Below, piece after piece: positions 8,705 to 16,856 of a stretch of 64,000 nt of DNA. The position numbers and the translations under genes are program-made. The first letter of the stretch is position 1; every line of letters begins with the position of its first letter. The notes beneath the pieces were generated by a model. The model was not told the DNA's origin. It made no database searches and saw only the letters and a list, made by a program, of their open reading frames with translations. The stretch is from Rhizobium sp. BG4 (GTDB lineage: Bacteria; Pseudomonadota; Alphaproteobacteria; Rhizobiales; Rhizobiaceae), in assembly GCF_016864575.1 (NCBI RefSeq), contig NZ_CP044125.1:1178001-1242000 (forward strand). Direction: 5' to 3'.

Positions 8705-9610
8705 TTAGCGCTGGAAGAGCGTGAGAACGTTCTGTGCGCTCGAATTTGCGATCGACAGCGACTGGATGGCGAGCTGCTGCTGTGTCTGCAACGCCGTCAG
8801 TTTGGACGATTCTTCTTCCATGTTCGCGTCGACGAGACGGCCAACACCGGAGTCGATCGAGTCGCTCAATGACGAGACGAAATTCTCCTGCAGCTGAATT
8901 CGCGTCGAGATCGAGCCGAGCTGCGAGGCAGCCTTGGTCATCGATTCCAGACCCTGCTCGACGACGTTCAATGCGAGTGTGATATCGCCGTCCGACATGT
9001 TGGAGATGTCGAGCGAGAAGATCGAGCCGACGGTGCCGTTGGTTGAGCCGATGATACCGGTGGAAGTATCGATCGCGCCATTGCTGGTGCCGAACAGGAC
9101 GTTGCCGTTAGAGGCCGAATTGAGGACGTATTCGGTGGTCGTAACCGAGGTCTCGCCGTTGCCGTCGCGGACGAAGGAGGAGACGACGCTCTTCGTTTCG
9201 TTGCCTGCGACCCAGTTTTCGCCGGAGAAGGATGCCGATTGGGCAATGCTGAGGAGCTGCGACTGCAGCTGCTTCACTTCTTCCTGGATCTTGGTGCGAT
9301 CGACACCCTTTTCGGTTGCGGCGACGATCTTGGCCTTGATTTCGGTGACGACGTCGATGGCGTTGTCCATCGCAGAATAGGCGGTGTCTACCTTTGCGGC
9401 GCCAAGACCCAGTGCGTCGGAGACTGCGGACAGGGCCTTGTTGTCGGAGCGCATCGTGGTCGCAATCGACCAGTAGGCTGCGTTATCTGCAGCCTTGGAG
9501 ACACGGTAACCCGAGGAAACATGGTTCTGTGTCGTTTCAAGATTATTATTAATGCTACGAAGTGTCTGAAGTGCAGCCATGGCTGCGACGTTCGTCAAAA
9601 TGCTCGTCAT
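8705..9610 (-). CDS. flaC: Flagellin FlaC
   Basis: Filament subunit of 301 residues from MTSILTNVAAMAALQTLR (ATG 9610, AGGGGCAC ribosome site). The conserved D0/D1 helices (QNHVSSGYRVSKAADNAAYW, FSGENWV) and C-terminal D0 (LAIQSLSIANSSAQNVL) flank a variable centre that is Thr/Asn/Gly-rich. Central residues differ from flaA/flaB, while the ends are close. The upstream region has the shared leader motif (9644-9667) and four GTTAAC sites (9691-9769). Confidence 0.95.
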   Translation of the reverse strand: MTSILTNVAAMAALQTLRSINNNLETTQNHVSSGYRVSKAADNAAYWSIATTMRSDNKALSAVSDALGLGAAKVDTAYSAMDNAIDVVTEIKAKIVAATEKGVDRTKIQEEVKQLQSQLLSIAQSASFSGENWVAGNETKSVVSSFVRDGNGETSVTTTEYVLNSASNGNVLFGTSNGAIDTSTGIIGSTNGTVGSIFSLDISNMSDGDITLALNVVEQGLESMTKAASQLGSISTRIQLQENFVSSLSDSIDSGVGRLVDANMEEESSKLTALQTQQQLAIQSLSIANSSAQNVLTLFQR

Positions 9611-9643
9611 GAAAAATGTGCCCCTTATTGGCAAAAACGTCGA

Positions 9644-9667
9644 GAAGGGACATTCCGGCCTACCGGG
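9644..9667 (-). promoter_or_regulatory. Conserved flagellin 5' leader element, flaC copy
   Basis: Minus-strand CCCGGTAGGCCGGAATGTCCC lies 34-57 nt before the flaC ATG: two CCGG blocks that can pair, then AATGTCCCTTC. The segment between it and the start (CCAATAAGGGGCACATTT) is nearly identical to that of flaB. Confidence 0.5.
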
Positions 9668-9690
9668 AACGGGAAGCAGCGCTCATGCCT

Positions 9691-9769
9691 GTTAACCTGC
9701 GATTAATCTCGGTTAACTCACCGTTACGTTGAGCGCAGAAGACGGCAAAATGGTTAACAAATCGTTAAC
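9691..9769 (-). promoter_or_regulatory. Four GTTAAC palindromes in the flaC promoter region
   Basis: GTTAAC occurs at 9691, 9712, 9753 and 9764, i.e. spacings of 21, 41 and 11 bp, close to whole helical turns. They sit 81-159 bp upstream of the flaC ATG. One further copy is upstream of flaB (10963) and one upstream of rem (2019). Candidate activator or AT-binding protein sites; the regulator is unknown. Confidence 0.35.
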
Positions 9770-9776
9770 GCCAACG

Positions 9777-9839
9777 ACAAAAAGCCGCACCTGTTAAGGC
9801 GCGGCTTCTTTTCAGTGCCCGCCGGACTAAGCCGGCGGG
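9777..9839 (-). terminator. Double terminator downstream of flaB
   Basis: Reading the minus strand from the flaB stop, a CCCGCCGG/CCGGCGGG stem (9818-9825 with 9832-9839) comes first. It is followed by AAGCCGC/GCGGCTT (9782-9788 with 9801-9807) and an immediate run of five T. The second hairpin is a textbook intrinsic terminator. Confidence 0.88.
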
Positions 9840-9856
9840 TATGTTTTCTGGACTTA

Positions 9857-10756
9857 TTAGCCGCGGAAGAGCGACAGGATGTTCTGCGAAGAGGAGTTAG
9901 CGATCGAGAGCGACTGGATCGCGAGCTGCTGCTGCGTCTGCAGAGCGGTCAGCTTGGAGGACTCTTCTTCCATGTCGGCGTCAACGAGGCGGCCAACACC
10001 CGAGTCGATTGCGTCGCTGAGCGACGAAACGAAGTTGGACTGCATGTCGATGCGCGAGGAGATCGAACCGAACTTCGAACCGAGCGAAGTCATGTCCTTC
10101 AGAGCGGTTTCAACGTCGGTCAGCAGGTTGTCGATGTCGCCCTTGGTCGTGGAAGCGCCGATCGTGAACGAGGTGATCGAGAAGCCCGACGAAGCGCCGG
10201 TCGTGCCGAGGATACCGCCGGTGCCAGCCGTTGCGTCGGTGTAGAGCAGGTCGGTTTCGGCAGCCGTGTATTCGGTCGTGGTGACCGAAACGCCGCCGGA
10301 GCTGCTGCGGACGAAGGACGAGACAACGCTCATCGTTTCGCCGGCGGTGTTGGCAACCCAGTTTTCGCCGTTGAACGAAGCGGAAGAAGCAATGCTCTTC
10401 AGCTGAGCCTGGAGCTGGGTGATTTCGTCCTGAACCTTGGACTTGTCAACGCCGTCTTCAGTTGCAGCAACCAGCTTCGACTTGATTTCGGAAACGACGT
10501 CGATCGAGCTTTCAACGGCGGTGTAAGCCGTGTCGACCTTGGCAGCGCCCATGCCGAGAGCGTCAGAAACAGCGCCGAGGGCCTTGTTGTCCGACTTCAT
10601 CGTCGTGGCAATCGACCAGTAAGCTGCGTTGTCGGCAGCCTTGCCAACGCGCAGGCCCGACGAAACGTGGTTCTGGGTGTCGGACAGGTTCTGGTTGACG
10701 TTGCGCAGCGTCTGCAGTGCGGACATTGCGGAATTGTTGGTAAGAATGCTGGTCAT
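9857..10756 (-). CDS. flaB: Flagellin FlaB
   Basis: Filament subunit, 299 residues, starting MTSILTNNSAMSALQTLR and ending SSSQNILSLFRG. It has the conserved D0/D1 (HVSSGLRVGKAADNAAYW) and FNGENWV, with a variable middle (about residues 155-210). A 372-bp stretch (10299-10670) is base-for-base identical to flaA (11465-11836), including synonymous positions, which points to recent gene conversion. It carries its own leader element and is followed by a strong terminator, so it is probably monocistronic. Confidence 0.96.
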   Translation of the reverse strand: MTSILTNNSAMSALQTLRNVNQNLSDTQNHVSSGLRVGKAADNAAYWSIATTMKSDNKALGAVSDALGMGAAKVDTAYTAVESSIDVVSEIKSKLVAATEDGVDKSKVQDEITQLQAQLKSIASSASFNGENWVANTAGETMSVVSSFVRSSSGGVSVTTTEYTAAETDLLYTDATAGTGGILGTTGASSGFSITSFTIGASTTKGDIDNLLTDVETALKDMTSLGSKFGSISSRIDMQSNFVSSLSDAIDSGVGRLVDADMEEESSKLTALQTQQQLAIQSLSIANSSSQNILSLFRG

Positions 10757-10787
10757 TTTAAATGTGCCCCTAATTGGCTACGTGATG

Positions 10788-10810
10788 AAGGGCATTCCGG
10801 TCTCACCGGG
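10788..10810 (-). promoter_or_regulatory. Conserved flagellin 5' leader element, flaB copy
   Basis: Minus-strand CCCGGTGAGACCGGAATGCCC lies 32-54 nt before the flaB ATG: CCGGT and ACCGG can form a 5-bp stem with a 3-nt loop, followed by AATGCCCTTC. Almost the same arrangement is found before flaC. Confidence 0.5.
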
Positions 10811-10971
10811 AACGGCGCTCAGCGTCATGCCTGCCGATCGTCTGTTGATCGACCGCCGTTTCGATGTCCCTAGGAAACAGCATCATAGTTAAAACAACCT
10901 AAACACGACCAAAAAAAATCGTTAAAAATCGGTAACTTATGCCATTTTAACATTAAGGGCTTGTTAACGAA

Positions 10972-10998
10972 AAATGGCCGGTGAAACACCGGCCATTT
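10972..10998 (-). terminator. Intrinsic terminator downstream of flaA
   Basis: Stem AAATGGCCGG (10972-10981) with CCGGCCATTT (10989-10998), 7-nt loop, and on the minus strand a run of T (TTTTTCG) right after. It lies 27 bp past the flaA stop. Confidence 0.88.
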
Positions 10999-11025
10999 CC
11001 ATTTTTGCGATGCGCTGTTCCGGTC

Positions 11026-11922
11026 TTAGCGGAAGAGCGACAGAATGTTCTGCGAAGAGGAGTTAGCGATCGAGAGCGACTGGATCGCGAGCTGCTGCTG
11101 CGTCTGCAGAGCGGTCAGCTTGGAGGACTCTTCTTCCATGTCCGCGTCAACGAGGCGGCCAACACCCGATTCGATCGAGTCGCTGAGCGACGAGACGAAG
11201 TTCGACTGCATGTCGATGCGCGAGGAGATCGAGCCGAACTTGGAGCCGAGCGAGGTCATGCTCTTCAGTGCGGTTTCAACGTCCGAAAGCAGGTTGTCGA
11301 TGCCGCCCTTGGTCGTGGAGGAGTCGATCGTGAACTCGGTGATCGACTTGCCCGACGAAGCGCCAGCCGTGCCGAGGATACCGCCGGTGCCGGCAGTTGC
11401 GTCGGTGTAGAGCAGGTCGGTATCGGCAGCCGTGTATTCCGAAGTCGTGACCGAAACGGCACCCGAGCTGCTGCGGACGAAGGACGAGACAACGCTCATC
11501 GTTTCGCCGGCGGTGTTGGCAACCCAGTTTTCGCCGTTGAACGAAGCGGAAGAAGCAATGCTCTTCAGCTGAGCCTGGAGCTGGGTGATTTCGTCCTGAA
11601 CCTTGGACTTGTCAACGCCGTCTTCAGTTGCAGCAACCAGCTTCGACTTGATTTCGGAAACGACGTCGATCGAGCTTTCAACGGCGGTGTAAGCCGTGTC
11701 GACCTTGGCAGCGCCCATGCCGAGAGCGTCAGAAACAGCGCCGAGGGCCTTGTTGTCCGACTTCATCGTCGTGGCAATCGACCAGTAAGCTGCGTTGTCG
11801 GCAGCCTTGCCAACGCGCAGGCCCGACGAAACGTGGCTCTGCGTGGAGGAGAGGTTCTGGTTGACGTTACGCAGCGTCTGGAGAGCTGCCATTGCGGAAG
11901 TGTTGGTGTTAATGCTTGTCAT
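11026..11922 (-). CDS. flaA: Flagellin FlaA (probable principal flagellin)
   Basis: Filament subunit, 298 residues, starting MTSINTNTSAMAALQTLR and ending SSSQNILSLFR. It has the complete D0/D1 helices with a short variable centre. In R. leguminosarum and S. meliloti FlaA is the principal flagellin needed for a functional filament; by position this is that gene. It shares an identical 372-bp internal tract with flaB. An upstream leader with the common CCGG element (11953-11983) and a downstream intrinsic terminator suggest a single-gene transcript. It is divergent from the O-GlcNAc-transferase-like gene. Confidence 0.95.
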   Translation of the reverse strand: MTSINTNTSAMAALQTLRNVNQNLSSTQSHVSSGLRVGKAADNAAYWSIATTMKSDNKALGAVSDALGMGAAKVDTAYTAVESSIDVVSEIKSKLVAATEDGVDKSKVQDEITQLQAQLKSIASSASFNGENWVANTAGETMSVVSSFVRSSSGAVSVTTSEYTAADTDLLYTDATAGTGGILGTAGASSGKSITEFTIDSSTTKGGIDNLLSDVETALKSMTSLGSKFGSISSRIDMQSNFVSSLSDSIESGVGRLVDADMEEESSKLTALQTQQQLAIQSLSIANSSSQNILSLFR

Positions 11923-11952
11923 AATCTGTCCCCTAGAAAACTAGATACAAAA

Positions 11953-11983
11953 AGGAGGACATTACCGGACTGCTATTACCGGC
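11953..11983 (-). promoter_or_regulatory. Conserved flagellin 5' leader element, flaA copy
   Basis: On the minus strand CGCCGGTAAT..AGTCCGGTAATGTCCTCC lies about 31-61 nt before the flaA ATG. CCGGTAAT occurs twice here, and the second copy runs into TGTCC as in the other three leaders. Confidence 0.42.
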
Positions 11984-12314
11984 GATGACGGACCTGCTTC
12001 ATGCAACTCGGCGCCTTCTTTTTTGGCCCCAAACCCGTCATGTCCAGGGCAATCTCGCAGCCAATACTTGCCAACTTCTTAAAAGTGGCAGGGGGCGCCA
12101 AACCCCTGCAGTCTATAGTTAAACAATCCGGAACAGGGGGTCGGAGACAGTTAAATTCCGCCCGTTCCAAAGCAATACACCGGCTTCGTGCAAGCTTCGG
12201 ATGCAAATGTGCCATGGCCAGAAACAGCACAGCTCGCCTCGTCCAGACGCGGCGGCTCGCTGCGTGCGGCAGCATCGATGTTTTGATCAGCGCATTTCCT
12301 AACGGAGTTCGGTT
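11984..12314. promoter_or_regulatory. Divergent intergenic region flaA / glycosyltransferase
   Basis: About 330 bp without a convincing gene. It must hold the flaA promoter (minus) and the promoter of the glycosyltransferase (plus). I see no sigma-28 or sigma-54 consensus. A ribosome site (GGAG, 12304-12307) belongs to the downstream gene. Confidence 0.4.
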
Positions 12315-14231
12315 TTGAACAGCAAAGTTTCGTTTTCGGTGGCATCCCGGGAATTTCAGGCAGGCCGCTATACGCAGTCCCTCGCAACACTGAATCAGCT
12401 GATTGACACCCAGAAGGATGCCAAGACCTACGCCCTGCTCGCAAAGAATCTGCTGCAGCTCGGCTTCAAGTCCGACGCGGCGAAGTCCTACGGGCTTGCG
12501 GCCAAGGCCGGCGGTGCGAACGCCTACGAATATTACAAGCTTGCCGCGCGCCTGCACTACGATTGCGGCGAACACGATGAAGCGCTGGTCATCTGCATGC
12601 GCAACTTCGAGAAGGCGCAGAAGGATCCCGACCTGGCATTCATCCTGGTCTCGGTCTTCTACGCGCGCCAGCAGCGCGATCTGATCCAGCCGCTGAAGAA
12701 CGTGCTGTCCAAGAGCAGCAACCGCGAACATCTCCAGGCCGCCGCGACGCTGGTCTCCAACGATCTCAGCGATCCGTCCAACGAGCAGCTCGCCCGCAAC
12801 ATCTTCAAGCGCTTCCCGAAGGATTTCTCGGCGCGCTTCCTGTATCTGATCTTCCTGCGCGAATTCAACGACTACGAGGAAAGCCTCAGGCACCAGAAGG
12901 TCGTGGACGACGCGGTCCTCGACGGCCGGCCGGAAGTGCTGCGCAAGGACCATCCTTTCTATCACCTGCACTGGTGCGGCAACGAAGATCTCAACCGCCT
13001 GCCGATGGTCGGCGTGCCGAAGCTCGATCCCGACAAGGTCGCGGCGCGCCGGGCGCAGCCGCATGCATGGTCGGACAAGATCCGCATCGGCTACATGTCC
13101 GCCGACTTCTGGGACAACCACGCAACCATGAAGCTGATGCAGCGGGTTCTCGAACTCCACGATCGCGACAAGTTCGAGATCGTGCTGTTCGACCACAGTG
13201 GCCCCTATGCCCTGCTGAACAACAAGACCGACCGCAGCAAGTGGGGCACGATCGTCGACATCCACGGCGTCTCCGACCAGGAAGTGCTGCGCCTGGTGCG
13301 CGAGCACAATATCGACATCATGGTCGACCTGAAGGGTCATACCGCAGATAGCCGCGCCAACAGCTTCAACATCCCGCTGGCGCCCGTGCACGTCGCATGG
13401 CTCGGCTTCCCGGGCAGCACGCTGGGGATCGACCTCGACTACGTCATCGGCGACCAGTTCGTCCTGCCTGACGTCGCCAAGCCGTTCTACCACGAGAAGT
13501 TCTGCCGCATGCCGGAGAGCTACCAGCCGAACGACCCGTCGAACCGTCCCCAGCCGAAGCCGGTGACGCGCGAGCAGTACGGCCTGGCGGACGATGCCTT
13601 CGTATTCGCCTCGTTCAACGGTAACCGCAAGATCACGCCGGAAGCCATTGCGAGCTGGACGCGGATCCTGAAGCGGGCGCCGAACAGCGTCCTGTGGCTG
13701 ATGAGCAATTCTCCGCGCAACGAGGAGAACCTGCGCAAGGCGTTCCGGGCATCCGGTATCGCGGCGAACAGGATCATCTTCTGCGCCCGTACCGGCTACC
13801 AGGAGCATATCGACCGTATCCAGGCCGCCGATCTCGGTATCGACACTTTCCCGGTCAACGGTCACACGACCACATCGGAACAGCTGTGGGGCGGTCTGCC
13901 GGTTCTGACGATGAAGGGCACCAACTTCGCCTCGCGCGTCAGCGAGAGCCTGCTGAACGCCATCGGCCTGCCGGAGCTGGTCGGCAAGGATCTGCAGGAT
14001 TACGAGGATATGGCTGTCGAGCTCGCCAACAATCGCGAGAAGGTCACGGCCTACAAGGCGCATCTCGCCGAGCAGCGCTATATCGCTCCGCTCTTCGATG
14101 CCGAGCGCTTCTGCAAGCATCTCGAGCAGGCCTTCGTGACGATGGCCGACCGCGCCAAGCGCGGCGAGGCTCCCGACCACTTCGACGTCCCTGCCCTGCC
14201 GGCCCGCACGCAGCCGTTCTGGACCGCATAA
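12315..14231 (+). CDS. TPR/O-GlcNAc transferase-like glycosyltransferase (GT41), putative flagellin glycosyltransferase
   Basis: A 638-residue protein. TPR-like helical repeats occupy about residues 1-235 and a GT41 catalytic domain about 248-620. Visible GT41 marks, compared with human OGT: GYMSADFWDNHAT (catalytic-loop His), DLKGHTADSR, APVHVAWLGFPG, FASFNGNRKI, ILKRAPNSVLWLM and NGHTTTSEQLWGG. Start: the TTG at 12315 is supported by GGAG 7 nt upstream and no in-frame ATG nearby. It lies divergent from flaA and between flagellin and basal-body genes, so sugar addition to flagellin Ser/Thr is the obvious guess. The donor sugar and target are not shown by sequence. Confidence 0.85.
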   Translation: MNSKVSFSVASREFQAGRYTQSLATLNQLIDTQKDAKTYALLAKNLLQLGFKSDAAKSYGLAAKAGGANAYEYYKLAARLHYDCGEHDEALVICMRNFEKAQKDPDLAFILVSVFYARQQRDLIQPLKNVLSKSSNREHLQAAATLVSNDLSDPSNEQLARNIFKRFPKDFSARFLYLIFLREFNDYEESLRHQKVVDDAVLDGRPEVLRKDHPFYHLHWCGNEDLNRLPMVGVPKLDPDKVAARRAQPHAWSDKIRIGYMSADFWDNHATMKLMQRVLELHDRDKFEIVLFDHSGPYALLNNKTDRSKWGTIVDIHGVSDQEVLRLVREHNIDIMVDLKGHTADSRANSFNIPLAPVHVAWLGFPGSTLGIDLDYVIGDQFVLPDVAKPFYHEKFCRMPESYQPNDPSNRPQPKPVTREQYGLADDAFVFASFNGNRKITPEAIASWTRILKRAPNSVLWLMSNSPRNEENLRKAFRASGIAANRIIFCARTGYQEHIDRIQAADLGIDTFPVNGHTTTSEQLWGGLPVLTMKGTNFASRVSESLLNAIGLPELVGKDLQDYEDMAVELANNREKVTAYKAHLAEQRYIAPLFDAERFCKHLEQAFVTMADRAKRGEAPDHFDVPALPARTQPFWTA

Positions 14232-14253
14232 GGTTCGAGAGACCGACAAACAC

Positions 14254-14286
14254 AAAACCCGCCGGAGAGATCCAGGCGGGTTTTTT
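14254..14286 (+). terminator. Bidirectional intrinsic terminator
   Basis: AAAACCCGCC (14254-14263) pairs with GGCGGGTTTT (14275-14284), followed by further T. It lies between the convergent glycosyltransferase and fliP genes and can serve both strands. Confidence 0.88.
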
Positions 14287-14335
14287 GTTGTCTGCTGTGG
14301 CGGCCGAAGACCCGGCCAGGGAAAACTGCCGTGGC

Positions 14336-15073
14336 TTAGCTGAACGAGCGAACCAGGCTGCCGACCAGGAGGTTCCAGCCGTCGATGAGCACGAAGAAGA
14401 GGATCTTGAAGGGCAGCGAGATCGACGTCGGCGGCAGCATCATCATACCCATGGCCATGGTGATGGTGGCGACGATCAGGTCGATGACGAGGAACGGCAA
14501 AACCACGAGGAAGCCGATTTCGAAGCCGCGGCGGATTTCCGAGATCATGAAGGCCGGGATCAGCACGCGGTAATCGATCTGGGCGCCGGTCTGGACGTTC
14601 TGGCCACGCTCACGCGCAAGATCGACGAACAGCGCCAGATCCTTGTCGCGGGTATTGGCGGCCATGAAGGTGCGGAACGGCTCGGCGATGCGCTGGATGG
14701 CTTCCTGTTCCTGGATCTGGTTGGAAAGCAGCGGCTGCACCCCATCCTGCCACGCTTTGTCGAAGGTCGGCGTCATGACGTAGAAGGTCATGAACAGCGA
14801 CAGCGACAAGAGGATCATGTTGGATGGCGTAGAGGAGAGGCCGAGGCCGGTGCGCAGGATCGAGAAGGCGATGATGAAGCGCGGAAAGCTCGTCACCATG
14901 ATCAGGATGCCCGGCGCGACCGAAAGAACGGTCAGAAGGCCGAATGTACGGATGATCCAGGCAGCGACCGAACCATCGACAGGGATATTCAACAGATTTG
15001 TCGGCAGCTGCTGAGCCACCGCCAATTCCGGTACCGCCATCATGGCGGCCAAGAAAATTATGAATCGAATCAT
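14336..15073 (-). CDS. fliP: Flagellar export gate protein FliP
   Basis: Core subunit of the export gate. It is a 245-residue protein with an N-terminal signal-like segment and three to four further membrane segments. Family signatures are present (SFPRFIIAFSILRTGLG near residue 62-78; PFLVIDLIVATITMAMGM; FKILFFVLIDGWNLL). It is the last gene of the flgB operon and overlaps fliL by 4 bp. Partners fliQ, fliR and flhA are not in the window. Confidence 0.96.
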   Translation of the reverse strand: MIRFIIFLAAMMAVPELAVAQQLPTNLLNIPVDGSVAAWIIRTFGLLTVLSVAPGILIMVTSFPRFIIAFSILRTGLGLSSTPSNMILLSLSLFMTFYVMTPTFDKAWQDGVQPLLSNQIQEQEAIQRIAEPFRTFMAANTRDKDLALFVDLARERGQNVQTGAQIDYRVLIPAFMISEIRRGFEIGFLVVLPFLVIDLIVATITMAMGMMMLPPTSISLPFKILFFVLIDGWNLLVGSLVRSFS

Positions 15074-15588
15074 TCGACGACAAAGGTCCTGAACATGACC
15101 TTGGATACGCGCCCCTGAGAGCGCAGGTCAACACGTTCCTGGATGTCATCCCGTAGATATTGGAAGCCGCGCGGACCTTCGATCTGCTGCAGCGAAACAG
15201 TGCGGATGTAAGCCATTATATCCTGATGGATATCCTCCGCGACCTTCACGTCGGGGGGGCCATTGAAGAGAAGTGCGACCTCTAGCCTCACCCAGTTTTC
15301 GGAGGGGTAAGCGAGGTTCGAGGTGATCGGCTCGAGCTGGACGACGTTGTTGGCCTCGGTCGAGATATGCGGAAGGCCGGTTTCGCCTTCCTTCTTCTCG
15401 CCACCGGCGGCCTTCGGGTCGGCCGGCTTTTCGGCCTGCTCAGCGCTCTTGACGTTCGGGGCGAGCATCGAGCCGACAGCCCAGCCACCGCCGGCGCCGA
15501 GAAGGGTCAATACCGCGACGCCGACGATCGTCATCATCGCCCCGGATTTCTTCTTCGGTTTGGCTTCGCCTGTTTCTTCGTCTGCCAT
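15070..15588 (-). CDS. fliL: Flagellar basal body-associated protein FliL
   Basis: Single-pass inner-membrane protein that surrounds the stator and supports torque. The 172-residue product has a charged cytoplasmic N-terminus, one membrane helix at about residues 18-42 (TIVGVAVLTLLGAGGGWAVG) and a periplasmic domain with the family C-terminus (GRVSKVMFRTFVVE). It overlaps fliP by 4 bp and lies 12 bp after flgH. Confidence 0.93.
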   Translation of the reverse strand: MADEETGEAKPKKKSGAMMTIVGVAVLTLLGAGGGWAVGSMLAPNVKSAEQAEKPADPKAAGGEKKEGETGLPHISTEANNVVQLEPITSNLAYPSENWVRLEVALLFNGPPDVKVAEDIHQDIMAYIRTVSLQQIEGPRGFQYLRDDIQERVDLRSQGRVSKVMFRTFVVE

Positions 15589-15600
15589 GGTTTCCTGGCC

Positions 15601-16317
15601 TTAGAGCGGTGAGAAGAGATCGACGGCCTGCTGGCCGCGCGGCGGCTGCTGCACTTCCATCAGGCGGCCGCGGCCACCGTAGGAGATGCGGGCTTCGGCG
15701 ATCTTTTCATACGAGATCTGGTTTTCGGCGTTGACGTCCTGCGGGCGAACGATACCGGCGACATTCAGGATACGGATTTCCTGGTTGACGCGGACTTCCT
15801 GCGAGCCGCTGATGACCAGGTTGCCATTTTCCAGGATGCCGGTGACCACCGCGGCGACGAGCAGCGTCAGCTTTTCGGAGCGGTCGATCTTGCCCTTGCC
15901 GTCTGTGCTCGTGTCGGAACCGTAGGTCAGGTCGGTCTTCGAGGCCGGGTTCCAGCCGAGGATATTGGCCTGAACGTCCCAGTTCATGCCGCTGGAATTG
16001 GTGCGGCTGCGGCTGGTATCGTTCTCGAACGACGCCTTGTCGTTGATCTGGATGTTGACCGTCAGGATATCGCCGACGTTCAGAGCGCGGGCATCCTTGA
16101 AGAGCGCGGCCTGGCTATCGCTCCAGAGCGAATAGCCCTGTGCGACCTGGCGCGGCTGCTTCGGATAAAGCGCCATCTGCGGCGTCTGGCCATAGGCCAG
16201 GCCGCTGCCGATCGGGCTCATGGCGGGCGCCCTGCCGATCTCTCTCACGGACTGCGGCGACTGGCAGCCGGCGAGAAGGGCAACGGCGGCGATGGCAGCC
16301 GGGAAACGCTTATTCAT
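15601..16317 (-). CDS. flgH: Flagellar L-ring lipoprotein FlgH
   Basis: Outer-membrane ring around the rod. It has a lipoprotein signal with lipobox LLAGC (Cys18), 238 residues, and FlgH motifs (SLWSDSQAALFKDARA; GDILTVNIQINDKASFEN; NLVISGSQEVRVNQE; GIVRPQDVNAENQI). It overlaps motE by 4 bp, which places the outer ring and the motor chaperone under common translation. Confidence 0.96.
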   Translation of the reverse strand: MNKRFPAAIAAVALLAGCQSPQSVREIGRAPAMSPIGSGLAYGQTPQMALYPKQPRQVAQGYSLWSDSQAALFKDARALNVGDILTVNIQINDKASFENDTSRSRTNSSGMNWDVQANILGWNPASKTDLTYGSDTSTDGKGKIDRSEKLTLLVAAVVTGILENGNLVISGSQEVRVNQEIRILNVAGIVRPQDVNAENQISYEKIAEARISYGGRGRLMEVQQPPRGQQAVDLFSPL

Positions 16318-16856
16318 GAGGGATCCTTCGACGTATTGGGATCGGATGCACTTGCAATGATGTTGGCGATGACGGCTGCCTTTTCAGGATCCATCTCGGC
16401 AAGGATCAGGCTCGACTGACGCGCACCGAGCCGCATGATCACGGCCGCCGCGATCCCGGTATTGGCCTTCTCAAGCTGCAGCGCCGCCGCGTCCGGCTTC
16501 ATGTTCTTGTAGATGTCGGTGAGGCCCGCTTCCGCCTGCTTTAGGAAATCGTTGCGGCGCTTCAGCCAATCCTGATACTCGGCCTTGCGCTTGTCCATCT
16601 CGGCCATGCGGGTATCGATATCGGCGCGGAGCTTTTCCAGATCCTGCTTCTGCAGCAGATAGCGCTGGTCGCGAGCGGGATCGGCAATGTTGGTGCAGAA
16701 CTGCTTGATCTCGTCCTCGGAGGTGATGTCGCCCTCAGGCTTCGGTGCTTCCTGGGCAAAGGCGCCCGGGATCGTCAGCAGCATGACGGCGGCGGCCGGC
16801 AATGCCAGGCGCCGCACGAGTTCCGAGACGGTCATGTTCTTGTTGAGCTTGATCAT
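16314..16856 (-). CDS. motE: Motility protein MotE (periplasmic chaperone of MotC)
   Basis: In S. meliloti MotE is a dimeric periplasmic chaperone specific for MotC. The 180-residue protein has an N-terminal signal segment (LALPAAAVMLLTIPGAFA), a central coiled coil (about 65-110) and a C-terminal MgtE-N-like helical domain (RLGARQSSLILAEMDPEKAA). It overlaps both flgI and flgH by 4 bp. Its client motC is 11 kb away in the motB-motC-fliK operon. Confidence 0.92.
   Translation of the reverse strand: MIKLNKNMTVSELVRRLALPAAAVMLLTIPGAFAQEAPKPEGDITSEDEIKQFCTNIADPARDQRYLLQKQDLEKLRADIDTRMAEMDKRKAEYQDWLKRRNDFLKQAEAGLTDIYKNMKPDAAALQLEKANTGIAAAVIMRLGARQSSLILAEMDPEKAAVIANIIASASDPNTSKDPS

Noticed and set aside
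11984..12314. Sigma-28 type flagellin promoter
   Set aside because: No TAAA-N15-GCCGATAA-like match seen; rhizobia are not known to use FliA for flagellins.
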